Below are positions 10,566 through 21,540 of a DNA stretch of 64,000 bases, piece by piece. Position 1 is the stretch's first letter; every line of letters starts with the position of its first letter. The stretch is from Candidatus Methylopumilus universalis (lineage in GTDB: Bacteria; Pseudomonadota; Gammaproteobacteria; Burkholderiales; Methylophilaceae), in NCBI GenBank assembly GCA_945883335.1, contig CAMCXI010000001.1, positions 186,001 to 250,000 on the forward strand, read 5' to 3'. The translations under genes and the position numbers were made by a program. The notes beneath the pieces are model-generated. The model worked only from the letters and a program-made list of their open reading frames with translations. It was not told the origin of the DNA and made no database searches.

Positions 10566-11723
10566 ATGACTAATTTTCTAAACGGCAATCACATCAAACT
10601 TCTTCGCAATGGCGCAGAATATTTTCCTGCGCTAGAAGCGGCCATTGATGTTGCGAAACATGAAATTTATCTAGAAACCTATATTTACCAGGCGGATAAA
10701 ACCGGCATTAAAATTGGCAAAGCGCTCATGCGTGCGGCGCAGCGAGGCGTTTCGGTTTGCTTATTGTTGGATGGTTTTGGTAGCCAAGATTTAGCGCATA
10801 ACTATATTCAAAGCCTAGGTTTGGGCGGTGTGCAAGTGATGTTTTATCGCACCAAGATTTCACCTTGGTCGCTTAAGAAAAACCGCCTGCGTCGTCTGCA
10901 TCGCAAGATTGTGGTGATCGATCAACAAGTTGGTTTTGTGGGCGGCATTAATATTATTGATGATGACGATGTACCCAGAGGGGCCACATCCCGCGTTGAT
11001 TATGCCGTTCGCATCGAAGGCGCTTTATTGCCCATGCTGTATGCCAGTGTGCATAAGCTTTGGCGACACATCGCATGGTCTCAATTGCGCCCAATTAAAA
11101 AATCAGTTGCAGCACTTAGCCCAGCCCACTATTCACATCAGGATGGGATGAAAGCCGCCTTAGTGTTGCGCGACAACATCATGCACCGCCGTGATATTGA
11201 AGAAGCTTATCTCTCAGCCATTCAATACGCAAAAACAGAAATCATTATCGCAAATGCCTACTTTATTCCGGGCATGCGCTTTCGCAAGGCCTTAATTGAT
11301 GCCGCCACTAGAGGCGTCAGCGTTAAATTATTGTTGCAAGGCCGTGTCGAATACTTTGTCATGTTGGCCACCCATGCGTTTTACAGCCTATTTTTACAAC
11401 ATGGCATAGAGATTTTTGAATACCGCAAAAGCTATATGCACAGCAAAGTGGCGGTGATTGATAGCGAATGGGCAACAGTGGGTTCGTCCAATATTGATCC
11501 ATTCAGTTTGCTTCTTGCGCGTGAGGCCAATGTGGTGGTGTCAGACAAAACCTTTGCCGCCGAACTTCGTGTGGACATCCTCAATACCATTCAAGATGGC
11601 GCAAGCAAACTCAGCCATGAAGATTGGCGCCATCGCCATTTGGCGGGGCGTTTCGCTTCATGGCTGGCTTATGGGTTTTTGCGCCTATTTTTGGGGCTGA
11701 TTGGGTATTCGAACGAGCATTAG
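10566..11723 (+). CDS. clsB: Cardiolipin synthase B-like phospholipase D family protein
   Basis: Two HKD motifs (HRKIVVIDQQVGFVGG; HSKVAVIDSEWATVGSSN); ORF extends to 10554. Confidence 0.9.
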   Translation: MTNFLNGNHIKLLRNGAEYFPALEAAIDVAKHEIYLETYIYQADKTGIKIGKALMRAAQRGVSVCLLLDGFGSQDLAHNYIQSLGLGGVQVMFYRTKISPWSLKKNRLRRLHRKIVVIDQQVGFVGGINIIDDDDVPRGATSRVDYAVRIEGALLPMLYASVHKLWRHIAWSQLRPIKKSVAALSPAHYSHQDGMKAALVLRDNIMHRRDIEEAYLSAIQYAKTEIIIANAYFIPGMRFRKALIDAATRGVSVKLLLQGRVEYFVMLATHAFYSLFLQHGIEIFEYRKSYMHSKVAVIDSEWATVGSSNIDPFSLLLAREANVVVSDKTFAAELRVDILNTIQDGASKLSHEDWRHRHLAGRFASWLAYGFLRLFLGLIGYSNEH

Positions 11724-11806
11724 ATTGTACTAAGCTTAATGGCGATGATTTCGTTATAATTGCACATGAAAATTATACTGACTTTGATAAAGTCTGAGAG
11801 GTTGAA

Positions 11807-12742
11807 ATGAAACAGGATTTTAATGTTGTTCCACGATTGTTTTTGTTCGCTTTATTTGCTGCTTTAACTGCTTGTAGCACCGTCAAAGACTTAACCAATG
11901 TGGATTTAGCCAGCATGAAAGTTTGGCCTTTTGGTAATACTGATGCACCGCGTGTTTATCAGCCAGCCAATTCTGTGCCTTACATGTGTGAAGGCAATAA
12001 AAAATTCTTTGTACGGATGCTTGAGAATGGCGCATCGGCTTGGTTGATTTTGTCAGATCGTGAAGTGTTATTGTCACAGGTTGGCTCAAGCAAAGTCTAT
12101 ACAAATGGGATTAGCAAATTAGATTTAAGCAGCGACGATGTAAGCTTAGTGGTCAATGAGACGACGAAATATGTGGCGTGTAAAGCTGACGGCGTTGCTA
12201 AGGTGGCCAAGGTTGAGCCTGCACCTGTGGTTGCGCCAGTTGTCGTGCCTGCGCCTGTTGTTGTAACAGCGCCAAAAGTGAAGCAAGAGCCTGCGCCAGT
12301 GGTTGCACCTCAGGGGGTAGAGGCAAAGCCAGCTGAAACACCAGTTGCAGCGATTGAAAGTGTGAAAGAAGCCCCTGCCGCTGAAGGAAAAGTAACAGAT
12401 CAAGACGCGGTATTAAAAACATTGGACGCTTGGGCGAGTGCTTGGCGGTCTAAAAATACTGATGCTTATTTAAGTTTTTATTCAGCAAACTTTAAGCCAG
12501 AAGGCATGAGCCAAAAAGCTTGGATCGCGCAACGTAAACAACGTTTAGGGTCTAACCCAGCTGAAATCACGTTGGTGTTGGAGAGCGTGAAAGTTGGCGC
12601 GGATGCGAATAAGGCTGAGGCGAGCTTCGTGCAGCGTTATACCAGCGGCAAGGTGAGCGATACCGTGGTTAAAGTATTGCGCTTTGAGAATGAAAATGGT
12701 CATTGGTTTATTGTGAAAGAGACCGCACAGGCTAAAAAGTAA
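11807..12742 (+). CDS. Putative lipoprotein with Pro/Val/Ala-rich linker and NTF2/SnoaL-like C-terminal domain
   Basis: Lipobox-like LTAC; VAPVVVPAPVVV linker; C-terminal LDAWASAWRSKNTDAYLSFYSANFKP. Confidence 0.7.
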   Translation: MKQDFNVVPRLFLFALFAALTACSTVKDLTNVDLASMKVWPFGNTDAPRVYQPANSVPYMCEGNKKFFVRMLENGASAWLILSDREVLLSQVGSSKVYTNGISKLDLSSDDVSLVVNETTKYVACKADGVAKVAKVEPAPVVAPVVVPAPVVVTAPKVKQEPAPVVAPQGVEAKPAETPVAAIESVKEAPAAEGKVTDQDAVLKTLDAWASAWRSKNTDAYLSFYSANFKPEGMSQKAWIAQRKQRLGSNPAEITLVLESVKVGADANKAEASFVQRYTSGKVSDTVVKVLRFENENGHWFIVKETAQAKK

Positions 12743-12778
12743 GCATTAGACTGTTCAGCTATAGATAGGATAAACATC

Positions 12779-13198
12779 ATGAAAAGCTATCGTAAAGAAC
12801 TTTGGTTTAACCCACCGACTCGCGTGGCCTTGATTAATATCACCAACCAAATTAATGAGTGCCTGCGTGAAAGCGGCGTGCGTGAAGGTTTGGTATTGGT
12901 GAACGCCATGCACATTACGGCGAGTGTGTTTATTAATGATGATGAGTCAGGTTTGCACCACGATTATAAAGAGTGGTTAGAGCGCCTTGCTCCACATGAG
13001 CCTATTCGCAATTATCGTCATAATGATACTGGTGAAGATAACGCTGATGCCCACATGAAACGCCAGATTATGGGTCGTGAGGTAGTGGTCGCGATCACTG
13101 AAGGCCGTTTGGATTTTGGTCCTTGGGAACAGATTTTCTATGGTGAGTTTGATGGACGTCGTAAAAAACGGGTGTTGGTTAAAATTATTGGTGAGTAA
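12779..13198 (+). CDS. YjbQ family protein (UPF0047, secondary thiamine-phosphate synthase family)
   Basis: [23 protein letters not shown] and [19 protein letters not shown] motifs. Confidence 0.9.
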   Translation: MKSYRKELWFNPPTRVALINITNQINECLRESGVREGLVLVNAMHITASVFINDDESGLHHDYKEWLERLAPHEPIRNYRHNDTGEDNADAHMKRQIMGREVVVAITEGRLDFGPWEQIFYGEFDGRRKKRVLVKIIGE

Positions 13199-13212
13199 TG
13201 TCGGATTGATTC

Positions 13213-13250
13213 AAAAGGCGCTAATCTCCATCAGAGCTAGCGCCTTTTTT
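13213..13250 (+). terminator. Rho-independent terminator
   Basis: aaaaggcgcta...tagcgcctttttt. Confidence 0.8.
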
Positions 13251-13333
13251 TATTTGACGCGGCGCCAAAACAGCAAGAGATTTTTAATAAAGCCTAGTAT
13301 TCATTATTGGGTAAATAACTAAAGGCTGAGTCG

Positions 13334-14251
13334 ATGCGTGCATCAAAATCAACAACGCTAAAAGCCTTCACAGCACTGATATTGCTTTCTGTGTTGTGGG
13401 GTTATAACTGGGTCGTCATGAAATATGCCTTGCTTGATGCAGGGCCATTTCAGTTTGGCGCACTGCGTACCTTTTTGGGCGCCTTGTGTTTGATGGGCGT
13501 TTTGTTGGTGCTCAAAAAACCAATGCGCCCGAGAGAGGTGCCAACGCTTATTTTGCTGGGGATACTTCAAACCTGTGGGTTTACGGGCTTGATTATTTGG
13601 GCGCTGGTGCATGGCGGCGCAGGTAAAACTGCGGTTTTAACTTACACCATGCCATTTTGGGTGATGGTGCTCGCTTGGCCCTTGCTGGGTGAGAGAATTC
13701 GCGGTGTGCAGTGGGTGGCGGTGCTGTCCTCATTGCTTGGTTTGGTGTTGATTTTTGATCCACTGCATTTGGGTGGCGATGTGTTTAGTATGAGTTTGGC
13801 GGTAGTGGCAGGTGTTTTTTGGGCGCTGGCGGTAATTTTGGCCAAAAAATTACATCATCGTGTACCAGATTTAGATTTAATTTCATTAACTGCATGGCAA
13901 ATGTTTTTTGGCTCATTGCCATTGGTTGTGGTGGCTTTTTGGGTGGATGCGCCACCGATTGATTGGTCGCCAAGGTTATTTGCGGCGATTGGGTTTAATG
14001 CCATTTTCTGTAACGCATTGGCATGGTTGCTTTGGCTCTATGCTTTGCAAAGGCTGGCCGCGGGCGTTGCAAGTATGACTTCTATGCTAGCCCCGCTCAT
14101 TGGCGTAATGGCGGCTTGGATTCAGTTGGGTGAGCAGCCATCTTCATTTGAGATTGTGGGGATGCTGTTAATCGGCGTGGCCTTGATTGTCATTTCTGTG
14201 CATGCCATGAGAACGCAGGAAGCAATCGAGCCAGCGATGGGCCAAGACTAA
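13334..14251 (+). CDS. DMT superfamily (EamA) transporter
   Basis: Ten hydrophobic segments, WGYNWVVMK...RTFLGA EamA features. Confidence 0.85.
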   Translation: MRASKSTTLKAFTALILLSVLWGYNWVVMKYALLDAGPFQFGALRTFLGALCLMGVLLVLKKPMRPREVPTLILLGILQTCGFTGLIIWALVHGGAGKTAVLTYTMPFWVMVLAWPLLGERIRGVQWVAVLSSLLGLVLIFDPLHLGGDVFSMSLAVVAGVFWALAVILAKKLHHRVPDLDLISLTAWQMFFGSLPLVVVAFWVDAPPIDWSPRLFAAIGFNAIFCNALAWLLWLYALQRLAAGVASMTSMLAPLIGVMAAWIQLGEQPSSFEIVGMLLIGVALIVISVHAMRTQEAIEPAMGQD

Positions 14252-14337
14252 AGGCTTGAAGCAAAAGTCTTGAGAATTAAAAGGCGTGTGGCTTTATGCT
14301 AAAATTGAATTATTTTTCAGTAATAGAGGGTTAGGTC

Positions 14338-15063
14338 ATGGCAGGGCATTCCAAGTGGGCCAATATTCAGCATCGTAAGGGTCGTCAAGATGCTAAGCGT
14401 GGCAAGATTTTTACGCGTCTCATTAAAGAAATTACCGTCGCGGCGCGTATGGGCGGTGCTGATGTGGGAACCAACCCACGTTTACGGATGGCAGTGGATA
14501 AAGCTAAAAGCGAATCCATGCCAAAAGACAATATTGAAAATGCGATTAAACGCGGTGCCGGCACACTTGAAGGTGTGAACTACGAAGAGATTCGTTATGA
14601 AGGCTACGGCATTAGCGGTGCAGCTGTGATTGTGGATTGCTTAACCGATAATCGTAATCGTGCGGTAGCCGATGTTCGCCACGCATTCACTAAATTTGGC
14701 GGTAATTTGGGCACTGACGGGTCAGTGGCCTTTATGTTTAAGCACTGCGGAAGCTTGCTTTTTGCACCGGGTACCAATGAAGATAAAGTGATGGAAGTTG
14801 CTTTAGAAGCCGGCGCTGAAGACATTATCAATAACGATGATGGCAGTATCGAAGTGATGACCACGCCAGCAGATTTTTCTGTAGTAAAAGAAGCTTTGGA
14901 AGCGGCTGGTTTAGCGCCAGTGCATGCAGAAGTTACTATGAAGGCGGATAACGAAACTGTGTTTACTGGCGATGATGCCGTGAAAATGCAGAAGCTGCTT
15001 GATGCTTTGGATGACTTAGATGATGTGCAAGAGGTTTACACTTCAGCGGTGATCGAAGAATAG
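14338..15063 (+). CDS. yebC: YebC/PmpR family DNA-binding regulator / translation factor
   Basis: [32 protein letters not shown]. Confidence 0.96.
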   Translation: MAGHSKWANIQHRKGRQDAKRGKIFTRLIKEITVAARMGGADVGTNPRLRMAVDKAKSESMPKDNIENAIKRGAGTLEGVNYEEIRYEGYGISGAAVIVDCLTDNRNRAVADVRHAFTKFGGNLGTDGSVAFMFKHCGSLLFAPGTNEDKVMEVALEAGAEDIINNDDGSIEVMTTPADFSVVKEALEAAGLAPVHAEVTMKADNETVFTGDDAVKMQKLLDALDDLDDVQEVYTSAVIEE

Positions 15064-15629
15064 TGAGTTTGAATAACGCGCCAGTGAACGTTGTTAGAAT
15101 ATTGGGGATAGACCCAGGCTTACGACTCACTGGTTTTGGCGTGATTGAAAAAGTAGGCGATAAAATCACCTACATTGCGAGCGGTACGATTAAAACTGCC
15201 AGCGCGAAAACCGAAGATAGAGAAGAATTGCCAGCGAGGCTAAAAATCATCATCGATGGTTTATTTGAAGTGATCGATACTTACCAGCCTCATGAGGTTG
15301 CCATAGAAAAAGTGTTCGTTAATGTGAATCCTCAATCGACTTTGCTTTTGGGCCAAGCGCGCGGTGCTGCGATAAGTGCTGCAGTGATTCGAAATTTAAG
15401 TGTGGCGGAATATACTGCGCTACAAGTCAAACAAGCGGTGGTCGGTAACGGCCACGCCGCAAAGGAGCAAGTCCAAGAAATGGTCAAACGTCTGCTCACA
15501 CTCCCTGCAACACCCAAACCAGATTCTGCGGATGCCCTTGCCTGTGCGATTGCGCATGCGCATGGTGGACAAGGCATGGGTAAGCTAGCAACCGCTGGCT
15601 ACCGTGTAAAAGGAGGTAGGCTCGTATGA
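15063..15629 (+). CDS. ruvC: Crossover junction endodeoxyribonuclease RuvC
   Basis: [17 protein letters not shown]; followed by ruvAB; GTG start overlapping yebC stop. Confidence 0.96.
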   Translation: MSLNNAPVNVVRILGIDPGLRLTGFGVIEKVGDKITYIASGTIKTASAKTEDREELPARLKIIIDGLFEVIDTYQPHEVAIEKVFVNVNPQSTLLLGQARGAAISAAVIRNLSVAEYTALQVKQAVVGNGHAAKEQVQEMVKRLLTLPATPKPDSADALACAIAHAHGGQGMGKLATAGYRVKGGRLV

Positions 15630-16204
15630 TTGCTCGCCTAAAAGGGTTGTTGCTTGAAAAAACACCGCCGCATGTGGTGATTGATTGCAATGGCGTGGGT
15701 TACGAGTGTGAAGTACCGATGAGCACTTTTTACAACTTACCCAATATTGGCGAAACGCTGACGCTTTTAACGCACTTTGTAGTGCGTGAAGATGCCCAGT
15801 TGTTATACGGCTTTGGCACAGAGCGCGAACGGGCGACATTTAGACAATTGCTCAAAGTGAATGGTATCGGTGCAAAATCTGCACTTTCAATTTTAAGTGG
15901 TTTGTCTGTGGAGGATTTAATCCAGGCCATTTCCCTGCAAGAAACTGGCTTGCTCACGCGTGTGCCAGGTGTTGGTAAAAAAACAGCAGAGCGTTTGTTA
16001 CTCGAGCTTAAAGATAAATTCTCAGTTGAAGGGCTGACTGGCAACACGAATACGCCTAAATCAGCCGCTAGCGATGTGCTCAATGCCTTGGTCTCTCTTG
16101 GTTACAACGAAAAAGAAGCCTTGCTTGCAGTGAAACAACTTGCGCCGGATGTTGGCGTTTCTGAAGGTATCAAACTTGCGCTAAAGGCATTGTCTAAATC
16201 ATGA
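15626..16204 (+). CDS. ruvA: Holliday junction DNA helicase subunit RuvA
   Basis: [31 protein letters not shown]. Confidence 0.96.
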   Translation: MIARLKGLLLEKTPPHVVIDCNGVGYECEVPMSTFYNLPNIGETLTLLTHFVVREDAQLLYGFGTERERATFRQLLKVNGIGAKSALSILSGLSVEDLIQAISLQETGLLTRVPGVGKKTAERLLLELKDKFSVEGLTGNTNTPKSAASDVLNALVSLGYNEKEALLAVKQLAPDVGVSEGIKLALKALSKS

Positions 16205-17247
16205 TTGAAACAGATCGTCTTATTGTCGCAGAGCCTTTAACCCAGCAAGAGGAAACGCTGGAGAGAGCACTTCGCCCTAAAGCGCTCGATGAGTATGTCG
16301 GCCAAGAAAAAGCACGTGGTCAGTTAGAGATTTTTATCAATGCGGCACGTGGCCGAAGTGAGGCTTTAGATCATGTTTTGTTATTTGGCCCACCGGGTTT
16401 AGGTAAAACAACCTTGGCGCACATCATCGCAAAAGAGATGGGTGTGAATATGCGCCAAACTTCAGGCCCTGTACTTGAACGTGCTGGCGACTTGGCGGCA
16501 CTTCTCACAAATCTTGAGCCTAACGATGTTTTGTTCATTGATGAAATTCACCGTTTGTCACCAGTCGTTGAAGAAATTTTATATCCAGCCATGGAAGATT
16601 ATCGCTTGGATATTATGATTGGTGAAGGCCCTGCTGCTCGCTCAGTTCGCCTAGATTTGCCGCCTTTCACGCTAGTGGGTGCTACCACACGTGCAGGGAT
16701 GTTGACGAATCCACTGCGTGATCGTTTCGGTATTGTGTCGCGTTTGGAGTTTTATACTTCAGAAGAATTGTCACGGATTGTTGATCGTTCGGCTGGGCTT
16801 TTGGAAGTGGCGATGCAAGGGGAAGGCGCTTTTGAAATTGCAAAACGCTCACGCGGAACACCGCGAATTGCAAACCGTTTATTGCGCCGAGTGCGTGATT
16901 ATGCTCAAGTGAAATCTGATGGGGTGGTGACCTCAGAGATTGCAGATGCTGCCCTCAAAATGCTGGATGTTGACCATCTTGGTTTTGACGTGATGGACAG
17001 AAAATTATTACTCGCTGTGCTGGAAAAATTTGGTGGTGGCCCTGTTGGTTTAGACAACTTGGCGGCAGCAATTGGTGAGGAGCGCGATACGATTGAAGAT
17101 GTGCTTGAGCCTTACTTGATTCAGCAAGGTTATTTAATGCGTACTCCGCGTGGTCGTGTTGCTACCCAGCAAGCGTATCAACACTTTGGATTGCCTGTTC
17201 CTAAAGCTTTAGCCACTGGCGAAATTTGGGCGGCAGAGGACGTTTAA
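16201..17247 (+). CDS. ruvB: Holliday junction DNA helicase RuvB
   Basis: [18 protein letters not shown] Walker [12 protein letters not shown]. Confidence 0.98.
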   Translation: MIETDRLIVAEPLTQQEETLERALRPKALDEYVGQEKARGQLEIFINAARGRSEALDHVLLFGPPGLGKTTLAHIIAKEMGVNMRQTSGPVLERAGDLAALLTNLEPNDVLFIDEIHRLSPVVEEILYPAMEDYRLDIMIGEGPAARSVRLDLPPFTLVGATTRAGMLTNPLRDRFGIVSRLEFYTSEELSRIVDRSAGLLEVAMQGEGAFEIAKRSRGTPRIANRLLRRVRDYAQVKSDGVVTSEIADAALKMLDVDHLGFDVMDRKLLLAVLEKFGGGPVGLDNLAAAIGEERDTIEDVLEPYLIQQGYLMRTPRGRVATQQAYQHFGLPVPKALATGEIWAAEDV

Positions 17248-17253
17248 TTAACC

Positions 17254-17652
17254 ATGATGACATTTGACTGGCCTGTGCAAGTTTATTGGGAAGATACCGA
17301 TGCAGGTGGCGTGGTGTATCACAGTCAGTACCTCAATTTTATGGAACGTGCGCGCACGGAATTTTTGCGAAGTCTTGGACTGGTGCAAACAACGCTTAGA
17401 GATGATTTGAGTATTTTGTTTGTGGTGCGCGACATTCAAATTCGTTTTAAAAAGCCAGCTAAGTTTGATGATGCGCTCAATGTCAATACTCAGCTTTTAA
17501 AGGTTGGCCGTAGCTTGCTCGAGTTTGAACAAAATATATATCGCGGCGATGAACATTTAATCGCGGCTAAGGTCGATGTGGTTTGTATTGGCGCTGATAG
17601 CTTTAAGCCTGTGAGCATTCCAAACAAGATGTTAGGTTTGTTAACGCTTTAA
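17254..17652 (+). CDS. ybgC: Tol-Pal system-associated acyl-CoA thioesterase
   Basis: VYWEDTDAGGVVYHSQYLNFMERARTE hotdog signature; upstream of tolQ. Confidence 0.94.
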   Translation: MMTFDWPVQVYWEDTDAGGVVYHSQYLNFMERARTEFLRSLGLVQTTLRDDLSILFVVRDIQIRFKKPAKFDDALNVNTQLLKVGRSLLEFEQNIYRGDEHLIAAKVDVVCIGADSFKPVSIPNKMLGLLTL

Positions 17653-17685
17653 ATTTTAGATTTAATTATTAGAAATAGTGGAGAA

Positions 17686-18378
17686 ATGATGACTGAATTA
17701 CCAGCAAATGCCGCCGCAGATATGTCTTTAACGACGCTCATCACAGGCGCCAGTTTACCTGTGCAAATGGTGATGGCAATTTTGCTGATCGTGTCTATCG
17801 TTTCATGGTGGTACATCTTTATTAAGGTGATGACGATTGGTCGCGCAGAAAAAGAAGCGGAAAGTTTTGAGCATACTTTTTGGGCTGGCGGCGACTTGAA
17901 TAAGCTTTATGACGGCTTATCCGCAGGCCGCAATAAGCCGCATGGTATGTCGAGCATTTTTGAAGCGGGGTTCAAAGAATTTGTGCGTTTGAAAAAACAG
18001 CCCGGCTTGGAAGTGAGTGACTTAATGGAAGGTTCCCGCCGTGCCATGCGCGCTGCTTATAACCGTGAAATGGATGATTTGGATTCTCATCTTCCTTACC
18101 TTGCCTCTGTTGGTTCAGTAAGCCCATATATTGGTTTATTTGGCACAGTGTGGGGCATTATGAATGCTTTCCGCGGTTTGGCGAATATGGCGCAAGCCAC
18201 CTTAGCGCATGTTGCGCCAGGCATTGCAGAAGCGTTAATTGCAACGGCAATTGGCCTATTTGCAGCGATTCCTGCGGTGATTGCTTATAACCGCTTTTCA
18301 TCTTCTGTCGATCGACTAGCTGTGAGATATGAAAGCTTTATAGAAGAGTTCACTAATATCTTGCAACGTAAGAGTTAA
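17686..18378 (+). CDS. tolQ: TolQ proton channel protein
   Basis: ExbB/TolQ family; GLFGTVWGIMNAFRGL. Confidence 0.96.
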   Translation: MMTELPANAAADMSLTTLITGASLPVQMVMAILLIVSIVSWWYIFIKVMTIGRAEKEAESFEHTFWAGGDLNKLYDGLSAGRNKPHGMSSIFEAGFKEFVRLKKQPGLEVSDLMEGSRRAMRAAYNREMDDLDSHLPYLASVGSVSPYIGLFGTVWGIMNAFRGLANMAQATLAHVAPGIAEALIATAIGLFAAIPAVIAYNRFSSSVDRLAVRYESFIEEFTNILQRKS

Positions 18379-18380
18379 GC

Positions 18381-18776
18381 ATGGCGCGCATTCGTAAACG
18401 CAGAGCAATGAACCAGATTAATGTCGTGCCTTATATCGACGTGACTTTGGTGTTGCTGGTCATTTTTATGGTGACTGCACCGATGACCAATCCGGGTGTG
18501 GTTGAGTTACCTAAAGTGGGTGCTGAAGTACTCAAGCAGCAAACCGCGCCCGTGGTGATTACAGTCATGGCGGATGGCAAAGTGATATTTCAAGAAAAGA
18601 AAATGAGTAATGACCAACTATTATTTGAAATTAAAAACCAAGTAACAAAAGAGCCGGACCGCGCTTTTGTGATTAGTGCGGATAAAAAAGTAGGCTATGA
18701 GCAGGTGGTTGAAGTGCTCGCTTTGCTCAAAAAATCGGGCGCGAAAGCTGGCTTATTATTGAATCCAGCGAATTAA
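18381..18776 (+). CDS. tolR: TolR
   Basis: INVVPYIDVTLVLLVIFMVTAPM. Confidence 0.96.
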   Translation: MARIRKRRAMNQINVVPYIDVTLVLLVIFMVTAPMTNPGVVELPKVGAEVLKQQTAPVVITVMADGKVIFQEKKMSNDQLLFEIKNQVTKEPDRAFVISADKKVGYEQVVEVLALLKKSGAKAGLLLNPAN

Positions 18777-18782
18777 AAATAC

Positions 18783-19619
18783 ATGTTCCGTCAGCATGAA
18801 AAAGAGGTGGTTTGGCAAGCTGGTGCTTTTACAGCGCTGGTACATGGCCTTCTGCTTGCATTGTTTTTGGTCTCGTTTCAGTGGAAGACGGTTCAGCCCA
18901 TGAATATTGCTCAGGTTGAACTTTGGGACAGTGTGCCTAGCCCGAAAGCAGAACCAACGCCCGCGCCTCCCGATGATCCAACCCCAACACCTGAACCCCC
19001 TAAAGTATTGGAGCCAATCACGCCTGAGCCCAAAGCTGAGGCTGAAGTAAAAGAAACATCGAAAGCTGAAATTCAAACTAAAAAAACGCCGGTTCTGCCA
19101 CCAAAGATTGAAACACCAAAACCTGAGCCAGTAAAACCTAAAGAATTGCCAAAAGAGCCGATCAAGCCTGAGAAAACAAAGGCAGATGCAGAGGCGCTCA
19201 AAAAACTACAGCAATCCTTGTTGGCGGAAGACGCGCAATCTCAAAAGCGTGAGCCAAGCAAACCAGAGGCAAGTCCGTCAGGCTCCAAGACTGCACAAAT
19301 TGCACAGGCCGGGTCTGCGAACGCAGGCGAAGTGGATAAATATAAGAGCCTCATCAGTAGCAAAATTAAGCAGCATGTCAACAAACAGCTTTGTGGAAAT
19401 GATAAGGCGATTAAAGTCAGTTTTACGATCGCGCTGATGCCCACGGGTGAAGTGATGGGGAGACCAAAATTGATTAAAGAAAGTGGGATGTCTTCATGCG
19501 ATGATGCTGTAGAACGTGCGATTTTGGAATCACAGCCATTGCCCGTTCCAAGTTCGGCGGATTTATTCAGCCAGTTTCGTGAGTTAAATTTAGTATTCCG
19601 ACCTAATGACACCAACTAA
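18783..19619 (+). CDS. tolA: TolA cell envelope protein
   Basis: N-terminal TM, Pro/Lys/Glu-rich domain, TonB/TolA C-terminal domain; tol operon position. Confidence 0.92.
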   Translation: MFRQHEKEVVWQAGAFTALVHGLLLALFLVSFQWKTVQPMNIAQVELWDSVPSPKAEPTPAPPDDPTPTPEPPKVLEPITPEPKAEAEVKETSKAEIQTKKTPVLPPKIETPKPEPVKPKELPKEPIKPEKTKADAEALKKLQQSLLAEDAQSQKREPSKPEASPSGSKTAQIAQAGSANAGEVDKYKSLISSKIKQHVNKQLCGNDKAIKVSFTIALMPTGEVMGRPKLIKESGMSSCDDAVERAILESQPLPVPSSADLFSQFRELNLVFRPNDTN

Positions 19620-19636
19620 TTTGGTAGAATCACGCC

Positions 19637-20920
19637 ATGTTTAAAAATAAATTTTATTTGATACTATTTTTACTTTTGCCAATCATCGCGAAGGCGGAGC
19701 TGACCGTCGAAGTTGTGGGCGGAGCTGCCCAACAAATTCCAATTGCGATTGTGCCTTTTTCTGCTCAAGCTGCGCCGACGCAAGTCGCTCAGGATAATAT
19801 CAGCCCGGTGATTGGCGCAGATCTCCGCTTAAGCGGCTTGTTTCGCGTGCTTGAAACGCGCGGTGTTGCTAGTCAACCGCACACCTTGTCGGAAGTAAAG
19901 TACAGTGATTGGACCAGTATTCAAGCGCAAGCCTTAACCATTGGCACGGTGGAAAGCTTGCCCGGCAATCGTTTAAAAGTGTCGTTCCGGCTGCTTGATG
20001 TACTCAAACAAAATCAATTGTTAGCGATGGAATTTAATATTACGCCCGCGCAGCAACGTGCAACAGCGCACAGAATTGCCGACATGATTTATGAGAAGCT
20101 GACGGGTGAGAAAGGGGTGTTTGCAACCCGTATTACCTATGTAAATAAAGAAAATGGCCGTTACTCATTGCAGGTGGCGGATGCTGACGGTTTTAATCCA
20201 CAAACGGTTGTTTCTTCCAAAGAGCCCCTTATTTCCCCATCGTGGTCACCAGATGGGACTAAGCTCGCTTACGTTTCTTTTGAAAAGAAAAAGCCTGTGA
20301 TTTTTGTGCAGTCCTTGGTTTCTGGACAACGGATTGTCCTGGCTAATTTTAAAGGCAACAATAGTGCACCATCATGGTCACCCGACGGAACAAAGCTAGC
20401 AATCGTGCTGACTTACAGTGCTAACTCACAAATTTATGTGATCAATGCAGACGGCACTGGATTGCAACAAGTTTCATTTAGCAACGGTATTGATACCGAG
20501 CCTGAGTGGTCTCCAGATGGGGCATTTATTTACTTCACTTCGAACCGTGGAGGTGGCCCACAAATTTATCGTATGCCGGCAGCCGGTGGCGATGCAAAAC
20601 GTGTGACGTTTGAAGGTTCTTATAATGTGAGTCCGCACCTGTCAACCGATGGTAAGTTACTGACGTTTATTAAGCAGACACCAGCAGGATTTAAGGTGGC
20701 AGTGCAAGACTTGGCCACAGGTCAAGTCCAGACACTGAGTGATACTACTCAAGATGAATCGCCGAGCTTTGCACCAAACGGGAGAATGATTCTTTATGCA
20801 ACCAGCATCGGCGGCAAAGGTTCTCTTGCGGCAGTATCAGTCGACGGCCGAGTTAAGCAACGATTAAAAGATACTGGCGGTGATGTGCGTGAGCCCTCCT
20901 GGGGTAGCTCACAGAATTAA
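19637..20920 (+). CDS. tolB: TolB beta-propeller protein
   Basis: Repeated SWSPDGTKLA WD40-like motifs. Confidence 0.97.
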   Translation: MFKNKFYLILFLLLPIIAKAELTVEVVGGAAQQIPIAIVPFSAQAAPTQVAQDNISPVIGADLRLSGLFRVLETRGVASQPHTLSEVKYSDWTSIQAQALTIGTVESLPGNRLKVSFRLLDVLKQNQLLAMEFNITPAQQRATAHRIADMIYEKLTGEKGVFATRITYVNKENGRYSLQVADADGFNPQTVVSSKEPLISPSWSPDGTKLAYVSFEKKKPVIFVQSLVSGQRIVLANFKGNNSAPSWSPDGTKLAIVLTYSANSQIYVINADGTGLQQVSFSNGIDTEPEWSPDGAFIYFTSNRGGGPQIYRMPAAGGDAKRVTFEGSYNVSPHLSTDGKLLTFIKQTPAGFKVAVQDLATGQVQTLSDTTQDESPSFAPNGRMILYATSIGGKGSLAAVSVDGRVKQRLKDTGGDVREPSWGSSQN

Positions 20921-20980
20921 CTGTCTAAATACATTTGTTGGACATTGAAAAGATTTTTTGTAGTTTTATTTAGGAGAAAG

Positions 20981-21535
20981 ATGATGAAGAAAAGTATATT
21001 AATGAGCGTGTTATTGGCAGCAACTTTAGCTGCTTGTTCTAACAATGCAGTGAAAGAAAAGCCAGCCGCCCCAGTGGTAGACAGTAGCAAGTCTAGTCAA
21101 ACGAGCCAGCCAAGTGCTCCAGCTAAAGAAGAAAGTGCTTCTACAGCATCGGCAGTTCAAACTGAAATGTCTGTTAATCCTTTAAAAGATCCAAACAACA
21201 TTCTTTCTAAACGCAGTGTTTATTTTGATTTCGATAAAGATGAAGTCAAAGCTGAGTTCCGTCCTCTTGTGGAAGCGCATGCGAAGTATTTGGTTGCTAA
21301 TCCAAACGCCAAAGTGATTTTCCAAGGCAATGCGGATGCACGTGGTTCACGTGAATACAACTTGTCATTGGGTCAACGTCGTTCAGTAGCTGTTAAAAAA
21401 GCTGTGAATGTGTTGGGTGCACAAGATAAGCAAATCGAAACTGTGAGCTATGGCGAAGAAAAAGCGAAAGAGTGCAAAGACGAAACTTGTTACCAACAAG
21501 ACCGTCGTGTTGATATCGTTTACGAAAACGAATAA
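20981..21535 (+). CDS. pal: Peptidoglycan-associated lipoprotein Pal
   Basis: Lipobox LAAC; OmpA-like domain GNADARGSREYNLSLGQRR; ORF track opens at 20945 but ATG 20981 has SD-like aggag upstream. Confidence 0.96.
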   Translation: MMKKSILMSVLLAATLAACSNNAVKEKPAAPVVDSSKSSQTSQPSAPAKEESASTASAVQTEMSVNPLKDPNNILSKRSVYFDFDKDEVKAEFRPLVEAHAKYLVANPNAKVIFQGNADARGSREYNLSLGQRRSVAVKKAVNVLGAQDKQIETVSYGEEKAKECKDETCYQQDRRVDIVYENE

Positions 21536-21540
21536 TCAAT

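Noticed and set aside
12146-12422. Two Cys/Arg- and Leu/Gln-rich minus-strand ORFs
   Set aside because: Antisense to the Pro/Val/Ala linker of the lipoprotein gene at 11807-12742.
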